Assembly: GCA_946902985.2 (NCBI GenBank)
Contig: OX336392.1
Coordinates: forward strand, 19,566,716-19,630,715
DNA: 64,000 nucleotides
Reading direction: 5' to 3'
Origin: Meconema thalassinum
Lineage: Eukaryota; Arthropoda; Insecta; Orthoptera; Tettigoniidae
Positions 43,325-54,369 of this stretch are shown in pieces. The first letter of the stretch is position 1; the number at the start of each line of letters is the position of its first letter. Made by a program: the position numbers and the translations under genes. Below the pieces are notes generated by a model that was not told the DNA's origin, did no database searches, and saw only the letters and a list, made by a program, of their open reading frames with translations.

Positions 43325-43800
43325 CAATTTCAAGTAGTTCCAACTTTCGCTATCAGATTTCAATGATACCTAGTGGTGAACGTTGGAACTTTGATAGAGC
43401 TTTACAACGAAATCTAACCTAGAAATTTAGCTCCACACAAGTTTTGTCTGTGGAAGGATCTTTCACTAACCACATTTATGTGAAGCCAAAATTTGTAGGT
43501 TATATTTCATAACGCTCTATTAGTTGCAACGTTCGACGCCAGGGGTTGACTGCGATGCCGTCTAGTAGGCAAGTCCGCAAGCTAGGTGTCGTTGACGATA
43601 GCATTTGATATCAAAAGTAGGAACTACTTGAAATTACTGCCTGTAGTACTTACTTGAATTAAAACAGATAACACACACTAACACAGCCATCACAATTAAC
43701 ACCGGTTATCAGACAGATTCTACACACACCCAAAGTACACGGGGCTACATGACTGCGTTGTCTCAGCCCCTAAAGAGAGGAACCAACCAACATACCTGGG
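43325..43800. repeat. Two SINE-C body fragments in inverted orientation
   Basis: Left part 43325-43470 reads the minus orientation (TTCAAGTAGTTCCAAC, GAACGTTGGAACTT); right part 43480-43800 reads the plus orientation (CTAGGTGTCGTTGACGATAG, GTAGGAACTACTTGAAATT, ACACCGGTTATCAGACAG). Together they form an imperfect palindrome of about 130 bp per arm. Confidence 0.7.
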
Positions 43801-43995
43801 TTAGAAAAATGAACAAATACGTCAAAAATGAGCTTATTTCTTCAAAGTATAAACTTTAAATTGGTCTATACTCGTATTTTTCAAATCAACCCATCGATAA
43901 TTTTCCGATTTAGAAGAGTGACATGATTACTTTCACTCGGTGACCACAAATTTATGCCCAATTGTATTAGGCGAGAAATGTAAGAGACTACCTGA
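43801..43995. other. Unassigned spacer
   Basis: Nothing recognised. Confidence 0.3.
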
Positions 43996-44368
43996 AAAAA
44001 AGGTTGTGTCCTGATTGCGACCATTCCGGATTGCGTTCACCTCATTAGCAGTCACTTTCATTTTAGGGAAGAACTATAAACATTCCAGCGTCCAGATTGC
44101 GATCACTTTTCTTGGGAGACCGGTCCTTGGTTCTTCCCGACTGACTTTTTTTTTTAGATAAGTGGTTTTATTTACATAATAATAACTTAACACACATAGA
44201 AAGGAATTGTCAGTGCACAATGTGAATAGTTAATACAGAAAATAAAAGTCACTGCACCATTGTAAAGATCAACACAGAAAGTAATCGTCACTGCACCATT
44301 TTAAAGTCACAAGCACTTATACGCATTAAACACTCCAGGCTGACGATAAGAACTCGTGGCTGTCCAAT

Positions 44369-47300
44369 TCAAAACATACATAACAGCCATCCAAACGCTG
44401 CAGTCAGTGTTCCATGTTTGGCGGATTTCCATCTCTCCCTGCGGAGGTGGTCCAAGAACCCCACCAGTGTGTGGTCCCGAGACCTGTGGCGGGAGAGGTT
44501 ATAATGAATCCCTCTCGCAGTGAACCAGAGGATGGCGTTACGCTTTTCCCCAGTGGAATGTTGTACTGCAAAACGTTGCACCTTCATGCCATCGGACACG
44601 TCCAGCGGCCGTCCGCAGATTCCAGATACTGCCTTGAGGGTCCAAGTCCAGACGACTGTCGCATTCCCACACGTATTGACCCGATGGTCTAATGTTTCAG
44701 TGCGACCACAGGCGTCACACAGGTCGACATCACTCTGCCCATGCCGAGACAGTTTTTCTCTGGTCGCCACAATTTCATTGAGGTACTCATACAATGTCGA
44801 TCGCCATTCCAGTGGAATCCAGGGATTCAACAGGTTCTCCCAAATAGTCGACCAGGCTCTCGTAGGATATTTCATCTGTATATAGGGGGTGAAGAGTTTT
44901 TCGACGAGCAGAAACCTATAAAGCACCTTGGTAGGGAGGGCGGTGAAGGGTGTGGAGACACTGGATTTCAGACGGTTAAGAATTGCGAGTTCCTTCTTGA
45001 AAACATTGGCTGGGATGAGCATCTGGGGATTCACACCTGGGACAAGTGACTGGATGCAGACAGTGTCAAAGGGGTCCCCCATATGGTGTTGCGCTCGAAA
45101 AAGCTGTGCGGCCAGCAAGGCGGCACATTTGTGTTCAACTGCCACAAGTTGCAGTCCGCCTCTTCGGAGTGGCAGGTTCATTTGATCTCGACGAATCCGA
45201 TAGCGGTATCCAGACCAGAGGAAATACCCGATGGCCATTTCCATTCGTTGACATAGAACGTGCGAAGCTGGGATTGCTTGTGCCAGAAACCATACTTTGG
45301 ATAAGGCAAAGGTATTAATAAACCAAACTTTCTGTATCAGGTTCAATCTTCTCGTCAGTTCTTCCTTTAATTGAAATCTCAGGGTATTTAGCCTCCGGTT
45401 CCAGTTGTAGCTGACAGTTTCTGCAAAATCGGGGAAGAAAGTTATCCCCAAGATTGTACACCTGTCAACTATGGGAATGGCTAGGTCGTGCGGAGTCCTG
45501 ATTGTTGTAGGCAAGCAGATGGGCATGAGCGATGACTTTGCAGCATTGATGCGTGCACCTGATGCTAGGGCGTAGGTGTCCATGATGCTATTCGTAGACG
45601 TAAGTTCTGACTCATCAGTGATAAAGACGATCACGTCATCGGCATATGCCCGCAGGGTGATATGGGCACCATGCAGATCGATACCTTGGAGTTTCTCGTC
45701 CAGACTGCGGATCAGGGGTTCAATAGCCAAAACAAAGAGCACCATCGACAATGGGCAGCCCTGCCTGATGGATTTATGGACGGGAATTGGACGGGATAAA
45801 AATCCATTTATCAACACTCTGGATGAAGCGGATGCGTAGAGTCGTTGGAGGCAGAGTATGACGCCCAGAGGAATGAGAAAGTGACGCAAAGTTTGCCAAA
45901 GATATGCGTGGGCGACCCTATCAAAGGCTTTGTTCAGGTCAATATTCAGCAAGGCAGCCTCGTGATTTCCATTACCTGAAGCATAAAGAACGAGGTCTCG
46001 GATAGCAAGAATGCTATGCAGAATGGTCTTCTGGGGTATCGTGCAGGTTTGACCAGGGCCTATCAAGCTGTGCAGCACACTTTTGAGCCGAAGTGCTAGG
46101 ACTTTGGCCAGAAACTTGTAATCCGTGTTGAGAATAGTTATTGGTATGTAGTCAGCAATACCACGCACACCATTAATCTTGGGAATCAAAAGGATAACGC
46201 CTTCCGTAAATCCGTGGGGTACTTCATGAGTGAATAGGTAGTTGAGGACTTGGGTGACCTAATCCCCAACAAGGTGCCAGAAGTGTTTGTACCATTCATA
46301 CGGCAGAGCATCTATTCCCGGAGTCTTGTTTTTAGCTGTGTTTCGGAGAGCATAGTCGATCTCTGCCTTCATGATTGGGGCACCAAGTTGACGCATGCAG
46401 TCGTTGTCCAGGTGCCGGTCCGTAGACGTTAAGAGTTGGTTACCTGCCGATTCCGAGACTGGTTCCTCAGCCAGCATCTCCCGAAAATAGCGCTCACCTT
46501 CTGCAAGTAGTTCCTCACGGGTCGTTAATATGCCCCCATCCGGTCCCGTCCACTGACGAATAAACTGACGCCCTTGCGAGCGGCGGAGACGGCCAAGCTG
46601 ATAAACAGACATCTTTTCCCTGTCAATCAAGGAATATTTCTTGACATGCTGCTGCAGGGTGGCTAAATTGCTTTCTCGGACATGGCAGATGGTTGTCTTA
46701 ATCGTGCGTAGTGCCACCGACACATTTTCCCCTAGTTGTTCTCGATGGTGGAGGTCCTGTAACACGGTGTCATAGAAGTCCAGTTTCCGATATAAACGTT
46801 GATTACGTTCAAACGACTGCCCGAATGGCCGGCTTCACCTTTTCTAACCACCAGTCAGCCACATTGTTGTAACGGTGTTTCAGCCGTTAACACTGCCGAT
46901 ACACAGCCTCAAAACGCTGTGAATCCTCTTCCCTTTCAAAGCAGTTGGTATTCATTTTCCACGAGCCTCGCCCTTGTATTGTGTGTGCAGGGACGGCACT
47001 TCGCGCCGTAAATAAAAAGCCATTGTGATCACTAAAGGCGACAGGGATTATCCGACAGCCGCGTACACGTGAGGCAAGCGTACTGGACATATACGCCCGA
47101 TCAATCCTGGATTTAGAGGCGCCACGGCAAAATGTATATTGGATCTGGTTGCCATGTATGTGTGGCCATATATCTATTAGTTGCATGCTCTGGGTGAGTC
47201 CCTGCAACCCAGGACAGAAATTGAAGGAACCCGTCTGATCCTGGGGGCGTAAGGTGCAGTTGAAATCCCCCATCAATATAATGGGGAGATTCGTTACCAG

Positions 47301-47675
47301 GTGGGGTAAGATGTCTTGCCTAAATAAAACGTTTCTCTCAGATTTATAATTGGAGCCAGGTGGACTGTAAACATTTATGATCCTGACACCATGTACCGTA
47401 GCAGACGTTATACGCCCGGAAGGATCCATCACCACATCAGTTACTAGGGTGCCTTTACGGTAGATAATGGCCGTACCCCTAGCAGTGGTGCCCATGTTAA
47501 CTATATAGTCATGGTCATAGAGGAAGCCAATGTTGCATTCGCTGACTTCTTGCAGAAAAAGAATGTCAACATCATATTCACGCAGAAAACGGCTTAACAG
47601 CGCCTGAGTGGCCGGATTCCTCAAGCCAGGCACATTTACTGTGGCATAAGTCTTCAAATGTGAATTATGGTCCAT
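44369..47675 (-). pseudogene. LINE ORF2: AP endonuclease and reverse transcriptase
   Basis: Endonuclease (47675-46887): FLQE with catalytic Glu43, NVYSPPG, GDFNC (Asp137), SRIDRAY, FSDHNG (residues 215-220). A TAA at 46887 stops it; RLKHRYNNVADWWLEKV continues in frame, then a frameshift near 46800 (FERNQRLYRKLDFYDTV). RT: TILNTDYKFLAKVLALRLK, LLNIDLNKAFDRVAH, IRQGCPLSMVLFVLAIEPL and AYADDVIVFI (YADD). A TAG at 46259-46261 interrupts between MPYEWYKHFWHL-like and LNYLFTHEVPHGF. C-terminal finger: LCDACGRTETLDHRVNTC (CxxC...HxxxxC). Palm sequences such as LNTDYKFLAK and RQGCPLS point to the L1/Tx1 group. Two stops and one shift are all that disable it. Confidence 0.9.
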
Positions 47676-49143
47676 AGTTGATATCGGCTAAGAGGGGAGC
47701 TAACTGTAGATCCAAATCCTGCAGTGCCTCCCGGGACTGCTCACTATATTTAGCCCGCATCTTGCTAACGAACTCGGGGACTCCCTCATGCTGACCCATT
47801 TGAGCGCACTTGCGTAGAAGTGAAAGAATGGGTCCGGGGCTAGGAAGGGTTGCCATATGACACAGGTCCGACATTATTTGCTGAACCTCAAGGGTTTCGC
47901 CGGTAGTAAGGCTCGCAGCAGGTGAGGCCTCTGTTGGACAACTTCTGGGGGTTTCCGGCACTCGGAAACGGGGGTCTATCTCACTGACACGTATTTCACC
48001 TTTCTTCAGCTGCTTAGGCTTGTTCTGTGCTCTACGGGTTTTAACAAGTTCTGTGGCGAGCGAAGCATCGGATTCATCGGAAGTAGGGTTAACCTTGCGC
48101 TTAGGTTTACGATTTTTCACGACTGGGGTTGCGAGAGAAGCATCTGAGTCATCAGAAGTATGCCCACGGCTAACGAGCATGCTTTCCTCAATGTCCTCAG
48201 ACCAGGTGGTCGTTTTGCGTATCCCCGAATTTTCCTGTGCCGAGCCTTCTCCTTGGGGGGAACTATGGGTAGGTTTGGCAACTGGAGGGGGTGACCGGTC
48301 AGCATCCAAGGGTTGCTGTGAAGACTCTTCCTGGTGCAAGACCACAGACTCTGAATACTTGTCAGGCACACCTATGCTGCCAGCCAGAGTGACAGGCTCC
48401 GTCTCCATTGGAGGCGTGCTGTCTAGCGGGGGAAAGCCTGTATCGTAGCGTGCTTGAGTATCGCCTGGGCTGTGAAGCGGGGAGTCGTCTATACGGCGGC
48501 TGGAACTAGGGGTGACCATAGCCGCAAGGCTAGTTGTCCGTGTGTCGCGTTCAAGGCGCGTCATGGCCGAGTATCGGCGCGGACAGTCGATACGCAGATG
48601 GTCCATAGCTTGGCATATGGCACATGTTTTAACTTGCCCTTCATAGCTAACCTGTCCACGGTGCCCATCAATCATGATAAAGGACGGAATTTGCTTTTTT
48701 AAATCTATTTGTATTTGTCGGATACCATTTGCAACTGGTAACTTGTAATACTGGGACCAACTTTCATTTGTGATGGATTTGACTGTACCATATTTTGCAA
48801 AATGGGTGCGTATTGTATCATTTGATAATTCAGGCGGAATATTAAAGAGCCTTACCCGCGTGGCTTCCATGCCGGCAGCGGCAATTTCTACCGAAACAGA
48901 CTCCCCATTAAACAAAGTAAGCCTGTGTGTTCCCGCAAATTTACTCAAAAGTTTGTCCATAATAGATTGAGAGATTACCTTGATAAAAACAGAGTTGGAC
49001 GGTGCGTCAAGTTGCAGGGTCTCCAGTTGGTCGACCGTGAGTTTCAGCATCTCCGCCACAAAGGAGTGAATTTCCGCTGCCGACGGAAGCGTGGTGTTCC
49101 GTTGGAAGGAGCATTTCAACGTATTTTTCCTGATGGTTTGCAT
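47665..49143 (-). CDS. LINE ORF1: RRM-like and CCHC nucleic-acid-binding protein
   Basis: Intact 492-codon frame starting with ATG at 49143. Residues ~95-160 have an RRM-like layout (TRVRLFNIPPELSNDTIR, HFAKYGTVKSI); a CCHC knuckle follows with Cys174, Cys177, His182 and Cys187 (CX2CX4HX4C). The C-terminal half is low-complexity and acidic/basic, with a duplicated SDxSDASLAT segment and lysine-arginine-rich stretches (KNRKPKRKVN). ORF1 proteins of this kind bind LINE RNA and form the RNP. The stop overlaps the ORF2 ATG, suggesting translation by reinitiation. Its uninterrupted frame, beside a damaged ORF2, suggests fairly recent insertion. Assigned to the L1/Tx1 type by context. Confidence 0.88.
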   Translation of the reverse strand: MQTIRKNTLKCSFQRNTTLPSAAEIHSFVAEMLKLTVDQLETLQLDAPSNSVFIKVISQSIMDKLLSKFAGTHRLTLFNGESVSVEIAAAGMEATRVRLFNIPPELSNDTIRTHFAKYGTVKSITNESWSQYYKLPVANGIRQIQIDLKKQIPSFIMIDGHRGQVSYEGQVKTCAICQAMDHLRIDCPRRYSAMTRLERDTRTTSLAAMVTPSSSRRIDDSPLHSPGDTQARYDTGFPPLDSTPPMETEPVTLAGSIGVPDKYSESVVLHQEESSQQPLDADRSPPPVAKPTHSSPQGEGSAQENSGIRKTTTWSEDIEESMLVSRGHTSDDSDASLATPVVKNRKPKRKVNPTSDESDASLATELVKTRRAQNKPKQLKKGEIRVSEIDPRFRVPETPRSCPTEASPAASLTTGETLEVQQIMSDLCHMATLPSPGPILSLLRKCAQMGQHEGVPEFVSKMRAKYSEQSREALQDLDLQLAPLLADINYGP

Positions 49144-49260
49144 TTTCTTCCTGGGGTTCTATCCAATTGACAAAGAGCCTGTACTAAGCGTAGGCGAAGC
49201 TATTCGGCGCACTTAACTGTTGTGTGTTGGCTTCACTCTCACTGCTCAGATGCGCTGACT

Positions 49261-49844
49261 CATACCTTCCGTAAGTTTTGTGGATAACAAGGGGAAACTG
49301 ATATTTCACTACCTAACCAAAGAATACAGTTCAGTGTTCAGCCGAGCACACCCCCATAAAACTTCACTTAAAAAATCAAGCCCCCCTCCCAATCTGACAG
49401 AACCTCGTAAAGCAATGTTTATAACATTTTCATTCTTAAGAATAGAAACGTTTAGGATCGGAATCGACGACCTTCACTTGAAACAAAATTGTTTTAACGG
49501 GAAATTTTATACGTACAGGGTATAATTTTTAATTTCTGCCCCTCTCCTCCCATTTGAGACGCGAGATATATATTTTTATAATAGGTAGCCTACTGTATAT
49601 AGTGAAAAACTTTCTTTTTATTACCTCGAAAAATTCGTCTCGTAAAAGTAATTTGTTCCGCGTTTGATTCTAAATCCCCTTTGTAATCAATGTTTGTCCG
49701 CGCCCCTCCTACACACAAAATCAATCATTTGAAGTTTTAGGATTATTAACATTCCAAAGAGAACTGACATATGGCATGTACCTCAACATTGGCAAGAGGG
49801 GTGGAAGTGAAAGGTGAGGAAATCCCCAGGGGAGTTACAACCGG
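49261..49844. other. Unassigned; LINE 5' region and host element
   Basis: May contain the LINE 5' UTR on the right of ORF1 and the interior of the inverted-repeat host; no boundary was seen. Confidence 0.35.
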
Positions 49845-49994
49845 ACCGGTCTCCCAAGAAGTGTGAACGCAATCCGGACTGCTAACGAGGTGAACGCAAT
49901 CCGGAATGGTCGCAATCAGGAAGACACCGAAAAACATTACATGTGAATAATAATTGTAACGTGTACAAATAACGATTAATCATACAGCTCTCCA

Positions 49995-50260
49995 GTTCCA
50001 GTCGGTCTCGCTGACGAGAATGAGCCTGTCGACGCGGAGGTCCGGGTACGATTCCCAGCTATGCCAATAAATTTAATTCTGGTGTGAGGGCTGGAACGGA
50101 ATGCACTCAACCTCGTGAGGTAAAACTGCAAAGAGGTGGGTTCGATTCCTACCTCAGTCATCCTGGAAGTGGTTTTCCATGGTTTCCCAGTTCTAATGTC
50201 GGGATTATCCCTAAGTTAAGACCACGGCCGCCTCCTTCCCAATCCTTACCTGAATTACAA
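49995..50260 (+). repeat. tRNA-like SINE fragments (family J)
   Basis: Two B-box-like sites (GGGTACGATTCCCAGC near 50043 and GGGTTCGATTCCTACCTCA near 50136) followed by GTTTTCCATGGTTTCCC and CCTCCTTCCCAATCC. Related to 1911-2100. Confidence 0.5.
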
Positions 50261-50447
50261 ACACGAAATTTGATGATTTTAGGTCGATTATTCCCTAATT
50301 CTGAAACAGGTGAAGAACTAAAGCCTATTTTCATATATCAATTGCCATTATAACATACAAAATTTCAGTTTGATTGCTGTAATAGATTCGCAGATATTGA
50401 GAACCGACAAAATATTTCGGATGGTCGCCATGTTGGATTTTTATATA

Positions 50448-51912
50448 CACACATCAAAAAAAGTTTTGCATCACCTCGGTTCCCAGATCTCCGGCATATA
50501 GACGTTGACTGTGTATATTGTATCCAAGATACAGTCCCTTTGACTGTTCATAGATGTCACTAAAACTGCTCAAAGATGTAAACAACCATGCATGAGCAGG
50601 GCCTATTAGACGGAGGGGGTACGACAGCCGATCAGTTCCAGTCATTCCACCAGGACGAAGGTACGCTGCTCATGTTGTCTGTAGTTCTACCATGCCTAGA
50701 AGGTCAATACCGCAGTTCGATCGCGTCCGCATTGTTACTTTGTGTCAAGAAGGGCTCTCAACAAGGGAAGTTTCCAGGCGTCTCAGAGTGAACCAAAGCG
50801 ATGTTGTTCGGACATGGAGGAGGTACAGAGATACAGGAACTGTCGATGACAGGCCTCGCTCAGGCCGCCCAAGGGCTACTACTGTAGTGGATGACCGCTA
50901 CTTACGGATTGCCGCTCGGAGGAACCCTGACAGCAATGCCACCATGTTGAATAATGCGTTTCGTTCAGCCACAGGACGTCGTGTTTCAACTCAAACTGTG
51001 CGCAATAGGCTGCATGATGCGCAACTTCACTCCCGACGTCCATGGCGAGGTCCAGCTTTGCAACCCCGACACCATGCAGCGCGGTACAGATGGGCCCAAC
51101 AACATGCTGAATGGACCCCACGGAATTGGCATCACGTTCTCTTCACCGATGAGTGTCGCATATGCCTTCAACCAGACAATCGTCGGAGACGTGTTTGGAG
51201 GCACCCTGGTCAGGCTGAACGTCTTAGACACACTGTCCAGCGAGTGCAGCAAGGTGGTGGTTCCCTGATGTTTTGGGGTGGCATTATGTGGGGCCGACGT
51301 ACGCCATTGGTGGTCATGGAAGGCTCCGAAACGGCTTTACGATACCTGAATGACATCCTCCGACCCATAGTGCAACCATATCGGCAGAATATTGGAGAGG
51401 CATTTGTCTTCATGGACGACAATTCTCGACCTCATCGTGCACATCTTGTGAATGCGTTCCTTCAAGATAACGACATCGCTCGACTACAGTGGCCAGCATG
51501 TTCGCCAGACATGAACCCTATCGAACATGCCTGGGATATGTTGAAAAGGGCTGTTTATGGACGTCTTGACCCACCAACCACTCTGAGAGATTTACGCCGA
51601 ATTGTCGTTGAGGAGTGGGACAATTTGGACCAACAGTGTCTTGATGAACTTGTGGATAGTATGCCACGGCGAATACAGGCATGCATCAATGCAAGAGGAC
51701 GTGCTACTGGGTATTAGAGGTAGTGGTGTGTACTGCAATCTGGACCACAAATGCTGAAAGTCTAGCTGTATGATGGTACAACATGCAATGTGTGGGTCTC
51801 ATGAGCAATAAAACGAGCTGAAATGTTGTTTGTGTTGATCTCTATTCCCTTTGTATTTAACGGTTCCGGAACTCTTGGAACCGAGGTGATGCAAAACTTT
51901 TTTTGATGTGTG
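50448..51912 (+). mobile_element. Full-length Tc1-family transposon
   Basis: 1465 bp with perfect terminal inverted repeats beginning CACACATCAAAAAAAGTTTT and continuing GCATCACCTCGGTTCC, flanked by TA (50446-50447 and 51913-51914). Contains one intact transposase gene. Insertion into element A4 is shown by the continuity of A4 on both sides. Confidence 0.96.
50692..51717 (+). CDS. Tc1 transposase (DD34E)
   Basis: Intact 341 codons, ATG at 50692, the usual length for a Tc1 transposase. N-terminus: paired-type HTH (residues ~8-45, LCQEGLSTREVSRRLRVNQS) then the GRPR-like RSGRPRAT (57-64) and a second HTH (~66-115). Catalytic core: FTDECRICL with Asp153, VFMDDNSRPH with Asp243, and SPDMNPIEHAWDML with Glu278, leaving 34 residues between the last two (DD34E). 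GGGSLMFWGGI is the glycine-rich box. It would bind the TIRs and cut and paste DNA at TA in the nucleus. No stop, frameshift or key-residue loss seen, so it may be functional. Upstream sequence has TATA-like AT stretches but no confirmed promoter. Confidence 0.95.
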   Translation: MPRRSIPQFDRVRIVTLCQEGLSTREVSRRLRVNQSDVVRTWRRYRDTGTVDDRPRSGRPRATTVVDDRYLRIAARRNPDSNATMLNNAFRSATGRRVSTQTVRNRLHDAQLHSRRPWRGPALQPRHHAARYRWAQQHAEWTPRNWHHVLFTDECRICLQPDNRRRRVWRHPGQAERLRHTVQRVQQGGGSLMFWGGIMWGRRTPLVVMEGSETALRYLNDILRPIVQPYRQNIGEAFVFMDDNSRPHRAHLVNAFLQDNDIARLQWPACSPDMNPIEHAWDMLKRAVYGRLDPPTTLRDLRRIVVEEWDNLDQQCLDELVDSMPRRIQACINARGRATGY

Positions 51913-52876
51913 TATGTAGGTCTTAGAGTTATGTACCATTACATGAAGATTATTGTGTAGTATTCAAACTTCAAGAAACAAAAACGAGATTTTAAAATTT
52001 CGCACAGCTGCCATCTTGTGGTTATGCAAACAATTGAAATAACGTTGATGCCAGTAGATTAAAATTTGTATAAGCATTTAACGAACCAAGTTTCACTGCG
52101 CTCAGAGAGTTAAATCACGAGAAAAGTCTATTAAAATATTTCAAATTCGCTTGGTCGCCATGTTCGTTTTGTACTTTACAGGTTTATGAAATATACATAG
52201 GTAAACTTTTAGCAGTACCCTTTATCAACGTACAAAATTTCAGGGTGATATCTGTAATAGTTTCGGAGATATAGAATGTCAGTGAAATATTTCGCTCAGC
52301 CGCCATTTTGAGGTTATGTAAACAATTGAACTAAATTAGACTTCAGTGCATTACAATGTGTATAAACATTTGTTGTACCAAGTTTCATTACGTTTGGATA
52401 GTTAAATCGCGTGAAAAGTCTATTTAAAAGTCTCAACTTCGTGTGACCGCCATGTTGGTTTTGTAGTCACCAGGTTTTTGAAAGTATCATAGGTGAACTT
52501 CTAGTAGTGCCCTTTATCACCGTACACAAGTTCAGGGCGATATCGGTAATAGCTTCGGAGATATTGAATGCTAGTGAAATATTTCGCACAGCCGCCATGT
52601 TGGATTGGTGAGACGTAACAAAATTTGAAGGGCACGGTCGAGGTCGCCGGGAATAGTGCTATGAACTTACCGAATTTCATTGAAATCGCTCCAGCCGTTT
52701 AGATTTTATTAGGGACACACACACGGACAAAAGGTGATCTCATAAGCCTATTTTTTCAAAATTGAAAATAGGCTAAAATACTTAACAACAAATCAGAAAA
52801 AATTCAGACCATTTTGGGTAGAATCGTGTTGACCGACTGAATAACATCAAATTTTGATTATTAAGGCAACACTGAA

Positions 52877-53198
52877 CGAGCCTCCGTGGCTTAGGCGGCA
52901 GCACGCTGGCCTCTCACCGCTGGGTCCGTGGTTCAAATCCCGGCCACTCTATGTGAGATCTGTGCTGGACAAAACGGAGGCAGGCAGGTTTTTCTCCCGA
53001 TACTCCGGTTATCCCTGTCACAAATTTCATTCCAGCAACACTCTCCACTCTCATTTCATTTCATCAGTCATTAATTTAATCATTGCCTCAGGGGAGAGCG
53101 ACAGGCTTCGGCAGCCCGCACAGTCGCCGCTAGTTTGGGGGCTTCATTCATTCCATTCCGTGACCCGGTCGGAGACTGGAAGCAGGCTGTGGATTTTC
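52877..53198 (+). mobile_element. SINE-1, plus-strand copy
   Basis: Head: CCTCCGTGGCTTAGGCGGCA (A-box) and GTGGTTCAAATCCCGG (B-box). Flanked by an imperfect 14-bp repeat AAGGCAACACTGAA/AAGGCAAGATTGAA (52863-52876 and 53199-53212), so it is older than the 12250-12583 copy. Confidence 0.9.
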
Positions 53199-53237
53199 AA
53201 GGCAAGATTGAAAGATGGCTTCAAACAATATAATTAC

Positions 53238-53957
53238 TAGGGCTCGAATTTTTAGGTAAATATTTTTTTTTCCACAATTACATAAATTCCTGCTTTTCAC
53301 TTATTAGCACATAACAAGACATAATATTTACATTTTTCAAAATCAGTATGCTTTCAGTTTATTGCATTTTTGTTCTGTGTTAATTCAACGGGGCCATCTA
53401 CTGTAATCTTCATGCAGAGCGTATGTCAGCTTGCAAGTGTGTTATTCTTAACTTGTCACCCCGTGCCTCTCACTGTGGAAGCCGGCGATTTCCTTGTCCA
53501 CGGCCATATTGCACCACGTGCTATACCTCCCCCCACAGCTACCTGGAACCAGTTTCACTCACATGCAGTTTATTTCTGGCACTGTGAAGTGTAAGGCAGT
53601 TCTACGATAACTAAAGTAAAAGCAACTACAAGTTATCGTCTGCAGCAGTATCTTGCAGAATTAAAAGGATACTTTTACGTCTGATGGGGGCGTTCTGTTC
53701 TGCCAACCTTGTGGGAAAGCAATCATGGCTGAACAGCGATCTCAAGTTACACAACACCTCAAGAGCATGAAACATATTGCAGCAGTTTCGCGTCTTCAGA
53801 AGAAGTGTTGCGCGATAATCGTCGGTCATTTGTGAGAAATCTACTGCATATTGTTTATATTCACTTATTTCTACTTTTTTGTCACATATTTCAGCTATTT
53901 TAATACATAAAAAATAAATATTTTCCCGACTTTTAGCACCTAAAAATCCGAGTCCTA
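53238..53957 (+). mobile_element. hAT-type element, copy 3, perfect 8-bp TSD
   Basis: TIRs TAGGGCTCGAATTTTTAGG and complement of TAGGACTCGGATTTTTAGG; TSD ATAATTAC at 53230-53237 and 53958-53965 is identical. 720 bp, with the same internal segments as 30102-30941 and a clearer BED-finger remnant. Confidence 0.93.
53677..53835 (+). pseudogene. hAT transposase BED zinc-finger remnant
   Basis: Reads TSDGGVLFCQPCGKAIMAEQ, RSQVTQHLKSMKHIAAVSRL, QKKC, with all four zinc ligands present (CxxC and HxxxxH), then a stop at 53833. The BED finger is the TIR-binding domain of hAT transposases. No RNase-H-like domain follows, so the element is non-autonomous. Confidence 0.8.
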
Positions 53958-53965
53958 ATAATTAC

Positions 53966-54369
53966 AATCACTCTACACACATCCAAGTATACCGGGATGA
54001 ATAAATACTATGTCCAACCTCTTAAATGAAACAACAACATAGGCCTAACTGCTGTCGCGTTTGGTTTGTGACTCCGGCGAGGTCACAAGCCCGGTATTAT
54101 ATTGCGCCTCGCTTCTGGAATTCGCTCAATACTGCACAGTGAAATGTTTAAATTCCTCTCTATACCCAGATTCCGTCTCTAAACTCATAACGTCGCGAAG
54201 CGATGCGATGCCATACGACGCGACTCTACCGCCCGCGTTTCTTTCCTTTAATGCGGACCGATACTTTAAAATGAGAAGTCTGGACAGCAAGGCAAAGTGA
54301 ATTGGTAATGTGAATTCTGATGAAGCCTTCTCTTTTATTGAAACAAGGATTCATGCTCTTCTTCCTAAC
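53966..54369. other. Unassigned spacer
   Basis: Nothing recognised; locally GC-rich around 54190-54240 (GCGATGCGATGCC). Confidence 0.35.

Larger units (their letters stand above)
44146..49260 (-). mobile_element. Tx1/L1-clade LINE, nearly intact
   Basis: Two-ORF non-LTR retrotransposon reading leftwards. ORF1 is 49143-47665. ORF2 begins at 47675 and overlaps ORF1 by 11 nt, ending at 44369. The 3' UTR contains AATAAA (complement at 44168-44173) and ends in poly(A) (ten T at 44146-44155). The exact 5' boundary is not seen; 49260 is an estimate. Confidence 0.85.
43996..49930. mobile_element. Long-inverted-repeat element hosting a LINE
   Basis: The left arm (43996-44140) and right arm (about 49845-49930) are reverse complements through CTGATTGCGACCATTCCGGA, TTGCGTTCACCTC and CTTGGGAGACCGGTCC. 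The left arm carries an extra ~45 bp. Sub-repeats of ATTGCG(T/A)TCAC occur inside each arm. The LINE at 44146 onward lies between them. Probably a fold-back or MITE-type DNA element; TSD not established. Confidence 0.6.
50306..52775 (-). mobile_element. Element A4 (family A), split by Tc1
   Basis: Left end degraded (GGTGAAGAACTAAAGCC); right end intact (CAAAAGGTGATCTCATAAGC, hairpin, AAATAGGCTA). Modules with GCCGCCAT or GTCGCCATGTTCGT recur about every 145 bp through the right part. The Tc1 at 50448-51912 interrupts it in a GGATTTTTATA|TGTAGGTC stretch that is continuous in A1 (14147). Confidence 0.82.

Noticed and set aside
48020..48448. Plus-strand frames of 100+ codons across 44414-49170
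   Set aside because: Antisense shadows of the LINE ORFs, with no domain.
50954..51268. Overlapping frames on both strands within the Tc1
   Set aside because: Shadows of the transposase gene.
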